Assembly (NCBI GenBank): GCA_030650995.1
Contig: JAUSCY010000068.1
Span: forward strand, 1-34,450
Length of the DNA: 34,450 nucleotides
Reading direction: 5' to 3'
From: Sheuella sp.
Lineage (GTDB): Bacteria > Pseudomonadota > Gammaproteobacteria > Burkholderiales > Burkholderiaceae_B
Positions 14,323-24,777 of this stretch are shown piece by piece (within the stretch, counting starts at the first letter, position 1; each line of letters begins with the position of its first letter). The notes beneath the pieces are model-generated. The model was not told the DNA's origin and did not search any database. It worked only from the letters and a program-made list of their open reading frames with translations. A program made the position numbers and the translations under genes.

Positions 14323-17218
14323 ACGCCTCAACAGGCAAACAAGCACAAACCAGATTACGATCCCCCCAGGCATTGTCCACACGACCGACCGATGGCCAAT
14401 ACTTGTTATCACGCAGGCTCGCAACAGGATAGGCAGCCTGCTGACGCGGATAGTCATGGTGCCATTCTTCGGCTAACAACATCTGTGCAGTATGCGGTGC
14501 ATTTTTCAGAACATTGTCGTCACGGTCACGTTCACCGCGCTCGACCTGTGCAATCTCCTCGCGGATAGAAATCATGGCATCGATAAAGCGATCGAGTTCC
14601 TGCAGGCTTTCTGACTCGGTTGGCTCGACCATCAACGTACCAGCCACAGGAAAACTCATGGTCGGCGCATGGAAACCGTAATCCATTAACCGTTTGGCGA
14701 TGTCTTCTGCACCGATACCTGAAACTTCCTTGATATCACGCATATCGAGAATACATTCATGCGCGACGCGATCGTTACGTCCCGTATACAACACAGGATA
14801 ATGAGGCGCAAGGCGACGCGCTACGTAGTTCGCATTAAGAATAGCGACCTCTGTAGCATGACGCAAACCCTCTGCGCCCATCAGGGAAATGTAAATAAAG
14901 GGGATCGGCAAAATGCTCGCAGAACCAAAAGGTGCCGCAGAAACAGGGCCGACGGGTACATCACCAGTCAACGTGCCTTGCTCACCCACCACGCCTGGCA
15001 AAAAGGGAGCCAGATGCGCACGCACAGCAACAGGTCCTACACCAGGTCCGCCGCCGCCGTGTGGAATGCAGAATGTCTTGTGCAGGTTGAGATGGGATAC
15101 GTCAGAGCCAAACTTACCCGGCTGTGCCACACCAACCATGGCGTTCATATTCGCGCCATCCATATACACCTGACCACCTGCATCGTGAATCATGGCGCAG
15201 ATATCCGTGACCGCTTCCTCAAACACACCGTGAGTAGATGGATATGTGATCATCAAGGCTGCTAGTCGGTCACCCACTTGCGAGATCTTGGCCTGAAGAT
15301 CTACGAGATCGACGTTGCCTTGTGTATCCGAGGCCACCACCACCACGTCCATTCCCACCATATTGGCTGAGGCTGGATTCGTACCATGTGCTGACGATGG
15401 GATCAGGCAGACATTGCGCTGATGCTGGCCATTCGATCGATGATAGGCGCGGATAGCCAGCAAGCCTGCGTATTCGCCTTGCGCACCTGAATTCGGTTGC
15501 AGACTGATTGCGTCATAACCGGTAATTTCGCACAACGCTTTGGACAGCCGATCAATCATGACTGCGTAGCCCTTGGTTTGCTCTGCAGGAGCAAACGGAT
15601 GAATACTGGCAAACTCAGGCCAGGTCACCGGGATCATCTCAATGGTCGCATTGAGTTTCATCGTGCATGACCCTAATGGAATCATGGTGCGATCAAGCGC
15701 CAGATCCTTGTCCGCAAGCTTACGTAAATAGCGCAGCATATCTGTCTCGGACTGGATGCTCGAGAAAACCGGATGGCTCAGGATGGCTTGCTGACGATGC
15801 ACCGCAGCAGGAATACCTGGTAACGCTGTCAGTGCGTCAATATCCGCAGTCAGCGCGGGAGCAGGTTTGGCAGCCGCATCAGCAAAGAGCCCGACTAATT
15901 GAGCCAAATCCTGCGTTGTTACCGTTTCATCGAGCGAGATACTGACATGCGTTGCGTCGACATGACGCAAATTGATATGTGCGTGACGACTCGCCTGCAG
16001 CACTTGATTGGTCAGTGCACCTGTTTCGATCAACAGCGTATCGAAATACGTTTCATTGACCACTTTCATGCCTGTTGTGACTAAACCCGCACGCAGTGTA
16101 GCTGTCGCTAAGTGAACGCGACGCGCGATGGCAGCAATGCCACGCGGACCATGCCACAGCGCGTACATACTCGCCATGACTGCCAGCAAGACCTGCGCAG
16201 TACAAATATTGGAGGTCGCTTTTTCACGACGAATGTGTTGTTCGCGAGTTTGAAGCGCCAGGCGAAGCGCCGGATTGCCATGCGTATCCTTGGATATCCC
16301 AACGAGACGACCAGGCATATTGCGTTTGAATGCATCTTTACACGCCATGAAACCAGCGTGAGGACCACCGAAACCAAAAGGTACGCCAAAACGTTGTGCC
16401 GAGCCAATTGCGATATCGGCACCCCAGTGTCCAGGCGGCTCGAGCAACGCGAGTGCCAGGAGGTCAGTCGCACACGCAACCACACCGCCTTGCGCATGGA
16501 CTTGCTGCGTGAGAGCGCGGTAGTCGCTCACACCACCAAGTGAATGGGGATATTGCACCAGCAAACCAAAACAGGCAGGCACGCCTTTTGATTCATCGCC
16601 AACCATCACTTCAATATCCAGCCCATCCGCACGAGTGCGGATGACCTCGATAGTCTGAGGATGACAATGTTCAGAAACGAAAAATACTTTGCTCTCAGCG
16701 CGTGAGGCACGACGCGCGAGCGTCATGGACTCCGCTGCGGCGGTACCTTCGTCAAGCAACGATGCGTTAGCAATATCGAGTCCGGTCAAATCAGCAACCA
16801 TCGTCTGATAATTCAGAATAGCCTCAAGACGACCTTGTGAAATCTCGGGCTGATAAGGCGTATAGGCCGTATACCAGGCAGGATTTTCAAGGATATTGCG
16901 CAGGATCACATTCGGCGTATGCGTGCCGTAATAGCCCTGACCTATGTAGTTTCGATAAACCTGATTGGCACTCGCCAATGCCTTCATCTCAGTGAGCACA
17001 TCCGCCTCAGAGCGTGGACCGGGCAAATCAAGTTCACGTTTCATGCGAATGTTAGCGGGCACTACTTCCTGCATAAGTGCCTCGATGCTATTTGCGCCAA
17101 CTGCAGCAAGCATCTTGGCTTGATCCGCTGCACCTGGGCCGATATGACGAGGGATAAACTCGCGTGAGGTATCCAGCGCGGAGAGGTTCAATTTACTTGC
17201 ATCCTGAGAATTAGACAT
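14315..17218 (-). CDS. gcvP: Glycine dehydrogenase (decarboxylating), P protein
   Basis: Full-length P protein of 967 residues, the usual size of the single-chain form. It decarboxylates glycine with pyridoxal phosphate and passes the aminomethyl group to the lipoyl arm of GcvH. The PLP lysine is K714 in [19 protein letters not shown]. The N-terminal half carries [27 protein letters not shown] and [15 protein letters not shown], all typical. It is the third gene of gcvT-gcvH-gcvP, starting 12 bases after gcvH, so it falls under the glycine riboswitch at the head of the operon. Nothing is truncated. Confidence 0.98.
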   Translation of the reverse strand: MSNSQDASKLNLSALDTSREFIPRHIGPGAADQAKMLAAVGANSIEALMQEVVPANIRMKRELDLPGPRSEADVLTEMKALASANQVYRNYIGQGYYGTHTPNVILRNILENPAWYTAYTPYQPEISQGRLEAILNYQTMVADLTGLDIANASLLDEGTAAAESMTLARRASRAESKVFFVSEHCHPQTIEVIRTRADGLDIEVMVGDESKGVPACFGLLVQYPHSLGGVSDYRALTQQVHAQGGVVACATDLLALALLEPPGHWGADIAIGSAQRFGVPFGFGGPHAGFMACKDAFKRNMPGRLVGISKDTHGNPALRLALQTREQHIRREKATSNICTAQVLLAVMASMYALWHGPRGIAAIARRVHLATATLRAGLVTTGMKVVNETYFDTLLIETGALTNQVLQASRHAHINLRHVDATHVSISLDETVTTQDLAQLVGLFADAAAKPAPALTADIDALTALPGIPAAVHRQQAILSHPVFSSIQSETDMLRYLRKLADKDLALDRTMIPLGSCTMKLNATIEMIPVTWPEFASIHPFAPAEQTKGYAVMIDRLSKALCEITGYDAISLQPNSGAQGEYAGLLAIRAYHRSNGQHQRNVCLIPSSAHGTNPASANMVGMDVVVVASDTQGNVDLVDLQAKISQVGDRLAALMITYPSTHGVFEEAVTDICAMIHDAGGQVYMDGANMNAMVGVAQPGKFGSDVSHLNLHKTFCIPHGGGGPGVGPVAVRAHLAPFLPGVVGEQGTLTGDVPVGPVSAAPFGSASILPIPFIYISLMGAEGLRHATEVAILNANYVARRLAPHYPVLYTGRNDRVAHECILDMRDIKEVSGIGAEDIAKRLMDYGFHAPTMSFPVAGTLMVEPTESESLQELDRFIDAMISIREEIAQVERGERDRDDNVLKNAPHTAQMLLAEEWHHDYPRQQAAYPVASLRDNKYWPSVGRVDNAWGDRNLVCACLPVEAYA

Positions 17219-17230
17219 AATGAGTGCGCC

Positions 17231-17611
17231 TTAACTTGCGTCTGCAACAGCCTGATAGCCTGATGCATCGAGTAAGCCATCCACATCCGCTGCATTGTTT
17301 GGCTTGATTTTGAAAATCCAGGTACCGTATGGATCGCTATTGATCGTGTCTGGTGCGTCGGTTAGCGCATCGTTAAATGCAACGATTTCGCCTGCAACGG
17401 GAGCATAGATATCAGAGGCAGCTTTGACTGACTCGACTACTCCGGCAGTGGCTGCCGCAGCAAGCTTGGCACCAACATGCACGTCACCGACAAAGACCAG
17501 GTCACCCAGTTGATCTTGGGCTGGTCCAGTTATACCAACCATCATGACGTCGCCGTCAGCTTTGATCCATTCGTGCGTGCGGGCATATTTGCGATCATTA
17601 GGAATGCTCAT
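17231..17611 (-). CDS. gcvH: Glycine cleavage system H protein
   Basis: Lipoyl carrier of 126 residues that shuttles the aminomethyl group between the P, T and L proteins. The lipoylation site is K63 in GVVESVKAASDIYAPV; YARTHEWIK and the DQLGDLVFVGD segment are also typical. GGAG-like purines (CAGGAGACTG) precede the ATG on the minus strand. It lies between gcvT (42 bases away) and gcvP (12 bases away). Confidence 0.97.
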   Translation of the reverse strand: MSIPNDRKYARTHEWIKADGDVMMVGITGPAQDQLGDLVFVGDVHVGAKLAAAATAGVVESVKAASDIYAPVAGEIVAFNDALTDAPDTINSDPYGTWIFKIKPNNAADVDGLLDASGYQAVADAS

Positions 17612-17653
17612 GAACAGTCTCCTGAAAATTCGTTGAAATAGAATGCGTTGAAA

Positions 17654-18751
17654 TTAATTATGTTGAACTGGCTGTCCATTGCGAACAAAGGGCAGCTTAC
17701 AAACTTCGGCTGCTACCCACTTGCCGCGGATATCGATTTCCACAGCATCGCCAGGCACAACGCCAACAGGCAATCGTGCAAAACCAATTGAGTAGCCTAG
17801 CGTGGGGGACATCGTACCGCTTGTCACTTCTCCGAGACCTTTGGCGGTGCGAACGGTCATGTGTGCGCGCATCACACCACGATCAAGGAGCTTGAGTCCA
17901 ATAAATACTTTAGGATCAGAAAACTGTTCAAGTGCCTGTCGACCGACAAACTGACGTGCGGGATCTTTGAGCGAAACAGTCCAGGTTAACCCCGCCTGAT
18001 TGGGATGAATCAGTTCATCCATATCCTGTCCGTAAAGATTCATGCCCGCCTCGAGTCGCAAGGTGTCGCGAGCACCCAGACCACAGGGCTGGACGTGCTG
18101 GGCAACCAAATCATTCCAGAGAGCCGCAACCTGATCTGCCGGGACAACGATTTCAAAACCATCCTCACCGGTATAGCCTGTGCGCGCAACCATGGCATCT
18201 AGCAAATTCGATGCAGAAAAAGGAATCAACGATTCCGTTGCTGCTCGCCAGGCCGGGCGTGCAGCCCAAACTTTAGCGCGTGCCTGTGGACCCTGAACAG
18301 CGACCATGGCGAGATCCCGACGCGCATGAATTATCACGTCGAATTTACAGGAGTGCGCGACGCGCTGCATCCAGGCAATGTCCTTGTCAGCTGTACCTGC
18401 ATTGACGACCAGACGCCATTGCGTATCTGTAAAAAAATAAATAATCAGGTCATCAATCACCCCACCCTGGGGATTAAGCATGCAGGAATACAAAGCACGA
18501 CCTGGCTGTGTCAGTTTGGTGACATCGTTCGCAACGAGTTTGAGCAAAAAAGCTTTGGAATCCGGGCCAGAAACGTCCACATTCAACATATGTGAAACAT
18601 CAAATATGCCTGCATCGCGGCGTACGGCGTGATGCTCCTCGATCTGGGAGCCATAATTCACCGGCATGTCCCAACCACCGAAATCGACCATGCGCGCACC
18701 GGCCGCAATATGTACAGCAGCTAAGGGGGTATGTTTTAAGGCAGCAGACAT
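17654..18751 (-). CDS. gcvT: Aminomethyltransferase, glycine cleavage T protein
   Basis: Folate-dependent T protein of 365 residues that moves the methylene group from GcvH to tetrahydrofolate, releasing ammonia. Signatures are [24 protein letters not shown], split over the N-terminus, then [18 protein letters not shown] and [17 protein letters not shown]. The frame is open 24 codons further upstream, but those residues are not family-like. The ATG at 18751 has GGAG 9 bases before it and opens directly into [10 protein letters not shown]. It is the first gene of the operon, and the riboswitch ends about 87 bases before it. Confidence 0.97.
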   Translation of the reverse strand: MSAALKHTPLAAVHIAAGARMVDFGGWDMPVNYGSQIEEHHAVRRDAGIFDVSHMLNVDVSGPDSKAFLLKLVANDVTKLTQPGRALYSCMLNPQGGVIDDLIIYFFTDTQWRLVVNAGTADKDIAWMQRVAHSCKFDVIIHARRDLAMVAVQGPQARAKVWAARPAWRAATESLIPFSASNLLDAMVARTGYTGEDGFEIVVPADQVAALWNDLVAQHVQPCGLGARDTLRLEAGMNLYGQDMDELIHPNQAGLTWTVSLKDPARQFVGRQALEQFSDPKVFIGLKLLDRGVMRAHMTVRTAKGLGEVTSGTMSPTLGYSIGFARLPVGVVPGDAVEIDIRGKWVAAEVCKLPFVRNGQPVQHN

Positions 18752-18800
18752 GAAATGCACTCCGGCAAGGACAATTGAAAGGCGACTAGAACAATGCAAC

Positions 18801-18816
18801 CATGTTATTAAACATG
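18801..18816 (-). promoter_or_regulatory. Small hairpin between riboswitch and gcvT
   Basis: CATGTT and AACATG form a 6-bp stem with a 4-base loop, midway between the aptamers and the gcvT start. It may belong to the expression platform. It has no T run, so control is more likely at translation or through an alternative pairing. Confidence 0.35.
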
Positions 18817-18837
18817 TACGCATGATTCATCTATCCG

Positions 18838-19048
18838 CCCCTCTGTCCTTTTGCCTGAGAGTTGCCCCGAACGGGTCGGGTGTGCACCTTCGGCGCCCGT
18901 GTTGGCCATGCTGGCCGCGGGTCTCTCCAGAGTGTTGTGCCGATTGGTCATCACGGACCAATCGGTGCATATTACGGTATAGGGAGCCTGAGCGATTCTG
19001 GGCGAATTGCGCCTTCGGCGGCATCCATTGAAAGGTTGCACTCTCCCG
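18838..19048 (-). promoter_or_regulatory. Tandem glycine riboswitch
   Basis: Read on the minus strand, the leader of gcvT holds two aptamers. The first starts GGGAGAGTGCAACC, has a CGCCGAAGGCG hairpin and CTCAGGCTCCC, and carries a long 10-bp stem (CCGATTGGTC / GACCAATCGG). The second starts TCTGGAGAGACC, has GCGCCGAAGG and ends in CTCAGGCAAAAGGACAGAG, the standard 3' end of the family. This is the classic glycine-binding pair that switches on gcvTHP when glycine is high. The second aptamer ends about 87 bases before gcvT. Confidence 0.96.
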
Positions 19049-19080
19049 CAATTTGCGGTCACAGCACTCGCAGCATACCG

Positions 19081-19119
19081 CGAAACTACGCATTGTTACA
19101 ACTCGAATCTACGTATTGT
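19081..19119. repeat. Two 16-bp direct repeats at the gcv promoter
   Basis: CGAAACTACGCATTGT (19081-19096) and CGAATCTACGTATTGT (19104-19119) agree at 14 of 16 positions and start 23 bases apart, about two helical turns. They lie just upstream of the riboswitch. On the minus strand TTGTAA, 18 bases, TATGCT form a candidate promoter that overlaps the nearer copy. They could be activator sites. Confidence 0.5.
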
Positions 19120-19162
19120 CACCACTGCCATGCCCACTTTGATTGGGTCACATGCGGTAGAA

Positions 19163-20371
19163 CTAAAGACTATTTCCACAGGCATACCCTGACGCCCAGG
19201 CCCACTGAAAGTTATAGCCTCCCAGCCACCCCGTAACATCAACGGTTTCGCCAATGAAATGCAATCCAGGGACTGTTTTGGCTTGCATGCTGCGCTGATC
19301 AAGTCCACGCGTATCTACGCCGCCTCGCATGACTTCGGCCTTTTTATAGCCAGCAGTGCCGTTAGGGGTGATCGTCCAGGCATGAATGCGCTTTCCTAGC
19401 TCTACAAGATAGCGATCAGGCAAATCAGCCAGCCTTTTGGCCGCATCTTCTCCTAACCAGCGCTCGGTCAACCTTTTAGGCCATAACGACCCCAATAAGG
19501 TACCTACTTGTTGCTTGCTACCTGATTTAGCCTCCAGCAGCATCTGAGACATGTTCTGGCCATGCGCCAGATCAAGTGATATCGGCTGACCGGGCTGCCA
19601 GTAACTGGAAATTTGCAAGATACCAGGACCAGATAAACCGCGATGCGTAAACAATACGTCTTCGAGAAATGACTGCTTGACGCGTCCCTCGCCTGTCGAG
19701 ACCTCTGCCTCCAGGGCAATACCGGCAAGCGCAACAAAATCTTTCCAGGCCTCACCGTCAAAGGTCAGCGGCACGAGTGCGGGACGCGGTTCAATAATTT
19801 TCAGACCAAACTGTCGTGCAACGTTGAGACCGTAGTCGGTCGAGCCTAACTGTGGAATAGCCAGTCCGCCCGTTGCAATCACCACACTCGAAACATCCAG
19901 GGTACTGCGCGCGCCCTCTTGACTGAGTGATAGCCGGAAACCCAGGGCATCATTTGATTCGGTACGCGCGATCTCATCCACGTTACAAGGCATACGCCAT
20001 TGCACGCCGCCCTGCTCACACTCCGTGCGCAGCATATTAATGATGTCTTCGCTGCTATCGTCGCAAAAAAGCTGCCCGCGATGCTTTTCATGCCAGGCGA
20101 TACCGTAGCGTTTAATCAATGCGAGAAAATCATCCGGGGTGTAACCGGCCAGTGCAGACTTTGCGAAATGGGGATTTGCAGAAATAAAATTTTCCGGGCC
20201 TACACGGCGGTTGGTGAAATTACACCTTCCACCCCCGGAAATTCTGATTTTTTCAGCGAGTTTTGATGCATGATCAATCAGGACAACACTGCGGCCGCGT
20301 TGTGCGGCAACCGCCGCACACATCATCCCGGCAGCGCCAGCGCCAATGACCGCTACATCAAAAGGCTGCAT
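19163..20371 (-). CDS. BaiN/HI0933-like FAD-dependent oxidoreductase
   Basis: Flavoprotein of 402 residues. The N-terminal FAD motif is VAVIGAGAAGMMCAAVAAQRG; family text follows in KIRISGGGRCNFTN, VIATGGLAIPQLGSTDYG and, near the end, GLHFIGETVDVTGWLGGYN with FQWAWASGYACG. This is the HI0933/YhiN (BaiN) family, whose physiological substrate is mostly unknown; one clostridial member acts in bile-acid reduction. It begins 6 bases after the decarboxylase stop, so it is likely translated from the same mRNA. Its stop is about 115 bases before the riboswitch, which belongs to the next transcript. Confidence 0.9.
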   Translation of the reverse strand: MQPFDVAVIGAGAAGMMCAAVAAQRGRSVVLIDHASKLAEKIRISGGGRCNFTNRRVGPENFISANPHFAKSALAGYTPDDFLALIKRYGIAWHEKHRGQLFCDDSSEDIINMLRTECEQGGVQWRMPCNVDEIARTESNDALGFRLSLSQEGARSTLDVSSVVIATGGLAIPQLGSTDYGLNVARQFGLKIIEPRPALVPLTFDGEAWKDFVALAGIALEAEVSTGEGRVKQSFLEDVLFTHRGLSGPGILQISSYWQPGQPISLDLAHGQNMSQMLLEAKSGSKQQVGTLLGSLWPKRLTERWLGEDAAKRLADLPDRYLVELGKRIHAWTITPNGTAGYKKAEVMRGGVDTRGLDQRSMQAKTVPGLHFIGETVDVTGWLGGYNFQWAWASGYACGNSL

Positions 20372-20377
20372 CTCTGA

Positions 20378-22639
20378 TTACTCTTCGATCAGGCAATCGA
20401 CGTAATAACGTTTCTCACCGTCAGCAGTCATCTCATCCGCTAACCCGTGGATGTAGGTTTCAAATCCAGGGAATTTCTCATTGAACTCACGTGCAAACTG
20501 CAAATACTGCACGATTGTTTTATTGAAACGCTCTCCAGGAATCAGCAATGGAATACCGGGTGGGTAAGGTGTCAGCAATACGCCAGTCACACGACCCTCA
20601 AGTTGATCGATCGATACGCGTTCGACTTCCCGATGCGCCATCTTGGCAAATGCATCGGAAGGCTTTAAAGCGGGCACCATGTCACTGAGATACATCTCGG
20701 TGGTCAGACGCGCTACATCATGTTTACGGTATTCAGCATGGATGAGCTGGCACAGATCTTTGAGACCCATCTTCTCGTATTTACGATTGCCCTTACAGAA
20801 GTCCGGCAAGATGCGCCACATTGGCTGATTTCGATCGTAATCGTCTTTGAACTGCTGCAAAGCAGTCAGCAGCGTATTCCAGCGGCCCTTGGTAATACCG
20901 ATCGTAAACATAATGAAAAAAGAATACAGACCTGTCTTTTCAACCACGACGCCATGTTCGGTCAAAAATTTCGATACAAGCGCGGCAGGTACGCCCGTCG
21001 CATCAAAACTACCAGACATATCCAGTCCCGGCGTCACAATCGTGGCCTTGATCGGATCGAGCATATTGAAGCCTTCGGCGAGATCGCCGAAACCATGCCA
21101 GTGATCATTGGATTTAAGTACCCAGTCAGACTGCTGGCCCACGCCCTGATTGACCAGGTGGTCCGGACCCCAGACGGTGAACCACCAGTCTTCATCGCCG
21201 TACTCCAGATCAACTTTGCGCATCGCACGGCGGAAATCCAGCGCTTCACGAATACTTTCTTCAACTAAGGCCGTTCCGCCTGGTGCCTCCATCATCGCAG
21301 CAGCCACGTCGCATGAGGCGATGATGGCGTACTGAGGTGAGGTGGACGTATGCATCAGATACGCTTCGTTAAAAATATTACGATCAAGTTTGCGCGTCTC
21401 GGGCTCTTGCACAATGATCTGCGAGGCCTGTGAAATTCCGGCCAGCAGTTTGTGCGTCGAGTGCGTCGCGAACACCATGGATTTTGGACTGCGAGGACGA
21501 TTGGGGCCAATCGCATGCATATCCTGATAAAACTCGTGGAAGGCTGCATGCGGCAACCATGCCTCATCAAAATGCAGAGTATCGATGGTGTCGCCCAGCT
21601 TATCTTTGATCATCTCGACGTTATAGATCACACCATCGTAGGTACTCTGGGTGAGCGTCAGGATGCGAGGCTTTTTATCCTTTATTTTTCTGGCGAATGG
21701 ATTGGCATCGATTTTTTTCTGAATATTTTCAAGCTCGAACTCAGCAAGAGGGATCGGACCAATAATGCCCATGTGATTACGCGTAGGACGCAAAAACACG
21801 GGGATCGCGCCTGTCATGGTGATCGCGTGCAAAATTGATTTATGACAATTGCGATCCACCACCACGATGTCATCGGCCGCAACGTTGGCGTGCCACACGA
21901 CTTTATTAGAAGTCGAGGTGCCGTTGGTGACAAAGTAACAATGGTCTGCGTGAAAAATACGCGCCGCATTGAGCTCAGACTCAGCGATCGGTCCCGTGTG
22001 GTCCAGCAACTGACCAAGTTCGTCTACGGCGTTACAAACGTCGGCACGAAGCATGTTTTCACCAAAAAACTGGTGGAACATCTGGCCGACCGGGCTTTTA
22101 AGAAATGCGACACCACCCGAGTGGCCTGGGCAGTGCCAGGAATAGGAGCCATCCTGCGCGTATTTCACCAGCTCGCGGAAAAACGGCGGCGGCAGGCTAT
22201 CTACGTAGCTGCGCGCTTCGCGGATGATGTGTCGCGCGACAAACTCAGGCGTATCTTCAAACATATGGATGAATCCATGCAGCTCGCGCAGGATGTCATT
22301 CGGAATATGCTCCGAGGTACGCGTCTCACCGTAGAGATAAATCGGTATATCGGCATTTCGGAAACGCAGTTCACCGATGAAGGTCCGAAGATTTTTAATT
22401 GCGCCTGCGACATCCTCGGGGGAATCAACGTCGAATTCCTCATCATCGATCGACAGAATGAATGCGCTCGCACGACTTTGCTGTTGGGCGAAAGAGCTCA
22501 GATCACCATAGCTCGTGACACCGATGACTTCCATGCCCTCGGCTTCAATCGCAGAGGCTAGCGCACGCACGCCCAAACCCGAGGCGTTCTCGGATCGGTA
22601 ATCTTCGTCGATGATAAAAATAGGAAAACGAAATTTCAT
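20378..22639 (-). CDS. Orn/Lys/Arg decarboxylase, AdiA-like
   Basis: PLP-dependent basic amino-acid decarboxylase of 753 residues with three regions: an N-terminal wing domain (FPIFIIDEDYRSENASGLG), the aspartate-aminotransferase-like core, and a C-terminal domain. The core has SWHCPGHSGGVAF, TLHFDEAWLPHAAF and the PLP lysine K397 in FATHSTHKLLAG. Length and motifs are nearest the biodegradative arginine decarboxylase AdiA, but lysine or ornithine cannot be excluded by eye. Such enzymes consume protons and make agmatine, cadaverine or putrescine. No antiporter gene is beside it, so an acid-resistance pair is not shown. It is placed between dcd and the flavoprotein gene. Confidence 0.9.
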   Translation of the reverse strand: MKFRFPIFIIDEDYRSENASGLGVRALASAIEAEGMEVIGVTSYGDLSSFAQQQSRASAFILSIDDEEFDVDSPEDVAGAIKNLRTFIGELRFRNADIPIYLYGETRTSEHIPNDILRELHGFIHMFEDTPEFVARHIIREARSYVDSLPPPFFRELVKYAQDGSYSWHCPGHSGGVAFLKSPVGQMFHQFFGENMLRADVCNAVDELGQLLDHTGPIAESELNAARIFHADHCYFVTNGTSTSNKVVWHANVAADDIVVVDRNCHKSILHAITMTGAIPVFLRPTRNHMGIIGPIPLAEFELENIQKKIDANPFARKIKDKKPRILTLTQSTYDGVIYNVEMIKDKLGDTIDTLHFDEAWLPHAAFHEFYQDMHAIGPNRPRSPKSMVFATHSTHKLLAGISQASQIIVQEPETRKLDRNIFNEAYLMHTSTSPQYAIIASCDVAAAMMEAPGGTALVEESIREALDFRRAMRKVDLEYGDEDWWFTVWGPDHLVNQGVGQQSDWVLKSNDHWHGFGDLAEGFNMLDPIKATIVTPGLDMSGSFDATGVPAALVSKFLTEHGVVVEKTGLYSFFIMFTIGITKGRWNTLLTALQQFKDDYDRNQPMWRILPDFCKGNRKYEKMGLKDLCQLIHAEYRKHDVARLTTEMYLSDMVPALKPSDAFAKMAHREVERVSIDQLEGRVTGVLLTPYPPGIPLLIPGERFNKTIVQYLQFAREFNEKFPGFETYIHGLADEMTADGEKRYYVDCLIEE

Positions 22640-22724
22640 GCGAATAACTCCGCAAAAAAACTAATAAAGAAAATCGGGCGAGTATAGGGCCCGATTACGC
22701 AATTTTGATGACAACAGTCAAGAA

Positions 22725-23291
22725 TCAGGTACGGGGGAGTGTCACGCCCAGCTGACCCTGATACTTACCACCGCGGTCTTTATAGGAAGTGGAGCAGATC
22801 TCGTCACTTTCAAAAAACAGCATCTGCGCGCAGCCTTCGCCGGCATAAATCTTTGCTGGCAGCGGCGTCGTGTTCGAAAACTCGAGCGTCACATGGCCTT
22901 CCCACTCCGGCTCAAGAGGTGTTACGTTGACGATGATGCCGCAACGCGCATAAGTGCTTTTACCAAGACAAATTGTCAATACGCTGCGTGGAATACGGAA
23001 GTATTCAACAGTTCGAGCCAGCGCAAAAGAGTTGGGCGGAATAATGCAGATATCACCCTTGAAATCGACGAAAGATTTTTCATCAAAATTCTTCGGGTCA
23101 ACGATTGTTGAATTGATATTTGTGAAAATCTTGAATTCGTTGGCGCAGCGAACATCGTAGCCATAACTGCTCGTGCCATAACTGACGATCTTGCCAGACG
23201 CGTTTGTACGGACCTGGCCCGGCTCGAAGGGTTCGATCATTGCATCTGATTCAGCCATACGGCGAATCCAGTTATCGCTTTTAATGCTCAT
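22725..23291 (-). CDS. dcd: dCTP deaminase
   Basis: Protein of 188 residues that converts dCTP to dUTP for thymidylate synthesis. Family signatures are [46 protein letters not shown] and [20 protein letters not shown]; the catalytic Glu lies in the last block. The start at 23291 has AGAGG about 10 bases before it. That element lies in one arm of an 8-bp inverted repeat, so translation may be modulated. The gap of 85 bases to the decarboxylase gene allows co-transcription. Confidence 0.97.
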   Translation of the reverse strand: MSIKSDNWIRRMAESDAMIEPFEPGQVRTNASGKIVSYGTSSYGYDVRCANEFKIFTNINSTIVDPKNFDEKSFVDFKGDICIIPPNSFALARTVEYFRIPRSVLTICLGKSTYARCGIIVNVTPLEPEWEGHVTLEFSNTTPLPAKIYAGEGCAQMLFFESDEICSTSYKDRGGKYQGQLGVTLPRT

Positions 23292-23296
23292 CGCGT

Positions 23297-23351
23297 GGCG
23301 CCTCTAAATCCATATATCAAGAGCGCGAATTTTACCCCTCTCTGAGGCGCC
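23297..23351 (-). promoter_or_regulatory. Inverted repeat masking the dcd ribosome-binding site
   Basis: On the minus strand GGCGCCTC (23351-23344) pairs perfectly with GAGGCGCC (23304-23297), which contains the GAGG used by dcd. The loop is about 39 bases and holds AT-rich promoter-like text (TTGATATATGG). It could be a translational switch or simply the 3' structure of apbC. Confidence 0.35.
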
Positions 23352-23361
23352 CGCGGTCCAA

Positions 23362-24447
23362 TCAGGTCCGTTTTACGGAAATCACGCCAAATTTATCGCT
23401 CAGATCCTTAGGGAGCTTCGCGACCTTGGCTGCTAGCTTAAGCGCGATTTCGCCATAAATGCGTGCGACTTCGCTGTCTGGCGCCGATACAACCGTCGGA
23501 TTGCCCGTATCAACCTGCTCGCGAATCGACATCGCCAGTGGAAGGCTGCCCAGCCAGTCAACGTTGTAGTCCTGGGACATTTTTTGCGTGCCCCCCTGCC
23601 CAAATATGTGTTCGGCATGGCCGCAGTTAGTACAGATATGAATCGCCATGTTTTCGACAATACCAAGAATCGGCACACCAACTTTTTCGAACATTTTCAA
23701 TCCCTTACGTGCATCGAGCAAGGCGATATCCTGAGGGGTCGTCACGATAACAGCACCTGCGACGGGTACTTTTTGTGACAAGGTCAACGCGACATCGCCC
23801 GTCCCCGGGGGCATATCCACGATCAGATAGTCCAGGTCATCCCAGTTGGTCTGACGCAGCAATTGTTCCAGAGCCTGAGTCACCATTGGGCCTCGCCAGA
23901 TTGCAGGCGAATCGTCTTTCAGGAGAAAACCAATGGAGTTTGCCTGTACACCATGCCCGACCACAGGGGCCATGGTTTTACCGTCAGAACTGTCAGGGCG
24001 TTGCATGACACCCAGCATGGTTGGCACGCTCGGGCCATAGATATCAGCATCGAGAATGCCGACACGAGCGCCTGCAGCCTTCAGTGCCAGAGCGAGGTTG
24101 ACTGCCGTCGTACTTTTGCCAACGCCGCCCTTACCTGAAGCCACGGCGATCACATTTCGCACGCCAGGAATGAGTTGCACACCCGGCTGAACGGCATGAG
24201 CAATGATTTTGTAGGTTACGCTGACCTCTGGATCGGTGATTCCAGCAGCTTTCAGCGCCTCTTTGATTTTCACAGCCAGGGGGCCCGCCTGAGCTTGCGC
24301 AGGATAGCCCAGCACGACCTGAACACTCAGTCGCGATCCGGCAAGCTGAATCTGACTATCTTTCACCACGGCACTCACGGAAAGTCCCGTCACCGGGTCA
24401 ATCAGCGATTCAAGTACAGCTCTGACGTCAGCTAGCGTTACACTCAT
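23362..24447 (-). CDS. apbC: Mrp/ApbC family iron-sulfur carrier ATPase
   Basis: P-loop ATPase of 361 residues that carries and delivers Fe-S clusters. An N-terminal MIP18-like domain covers about residues 1-85. The deviant Walker A is at 105-113 (GKGGVGKST), and LDADIYGPSVPTMLG and IVDMPPGTGD follow. A C-x-x-C pair for the cluster appears in IHICTNCGHAEHIFG. The frame is open to 24522, but the ATG at 24447 is chosen because AGGAAT lies about 7 bases before it and the protein then starts as in other members. It is divergent from a small membrane protein gene, with 66 bases between starts. Confidence 0.95.
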   Translation of the reverse strand: MSVTLADVRAVLESLIDPVTGLSVSAVVKDSQIQLAGSRLSVQVVLGYPAQAQAGPLAVKIKEALKAAGITDPEVSVTYKIIAHAVQPGVQLIPGVRNVIAVASGKGGVGKSTTAVNLALALKAAGARVGILDADIYGPSVPTMLGVMQRPDSSDGKTMAPVVGHGVQANSIGFLLKDDSPAIWRGPMVTQALEQLLRQTNWDDLDYLIVDMPPGTGDVALTLSQKVPVAGAVIVTTPQDIALLDARKGLKMFEKVGVPILGIVENMAIHICTNCGHAEHIFGQGGTQKMSQDYNVDWLGSLPLAMSIREQVDTGNPTVVSAPDSEVARIYGEIALKLAAKVAKLPKDLSDKFGVISVKRT

Positions 24448-24513
24448 TTCATATTCCTGTTGTGACTTACAATTTTTGGCAATTAACTGCCAAACAGACC
24501 AGAGGCTACAAAT

Positions 24514-24765
24514 TTGATTCAAAGCATCTTTCGCGCAGTCATTTTTACACTGCTCGCCCTGATCGGTTTGATCATGGCCGTTATTTTTACTGTCTCCACG
24601 ATTCTGGCAATCATGGTGTTGATCATCGTCTCAGCCATTCGCGGGAAACGTTTTGAAGTCAAAGAATACTGGATGACCCGCAAGTCGCGACGCAAATCCA
24701 TACTAAGCAAGGGTTCTTTGCGCAGTAAAGACGTCACTGACGTTGATGCGCGGGATATCAAGTAA
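24514..24765 (+). CDS. Small membrane protein with basic tail
   Basis: Protein of 83 residues that I do not recognise by name. One long hydrophobic region at about 5-43 (IFRAVIFTLLALIGLIMAVI, then FTVSTILAIMVLIIVSAI) can form one or two membrane helices. A strongly basic cytoplasmic tail follows (RKSRRKSILSKGSLRSKD). The start is a TTG with AGAGG 8 bases upstream; no ATG fits before the hydrophobic part. It ends 12 bases before the first CHR gene, so it probably shares that transcript. Confidence 0.6.
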   Translation: MIQSIFRAVIFTLLALIGLIMAVIFTVSTILAIMVLIIVSAIRGKRFEVKEYWMTRKSRRKSILSKGSLRSKDVTDVDARDIK

Positions 24766-24777
24766 GGACCCTGATCT

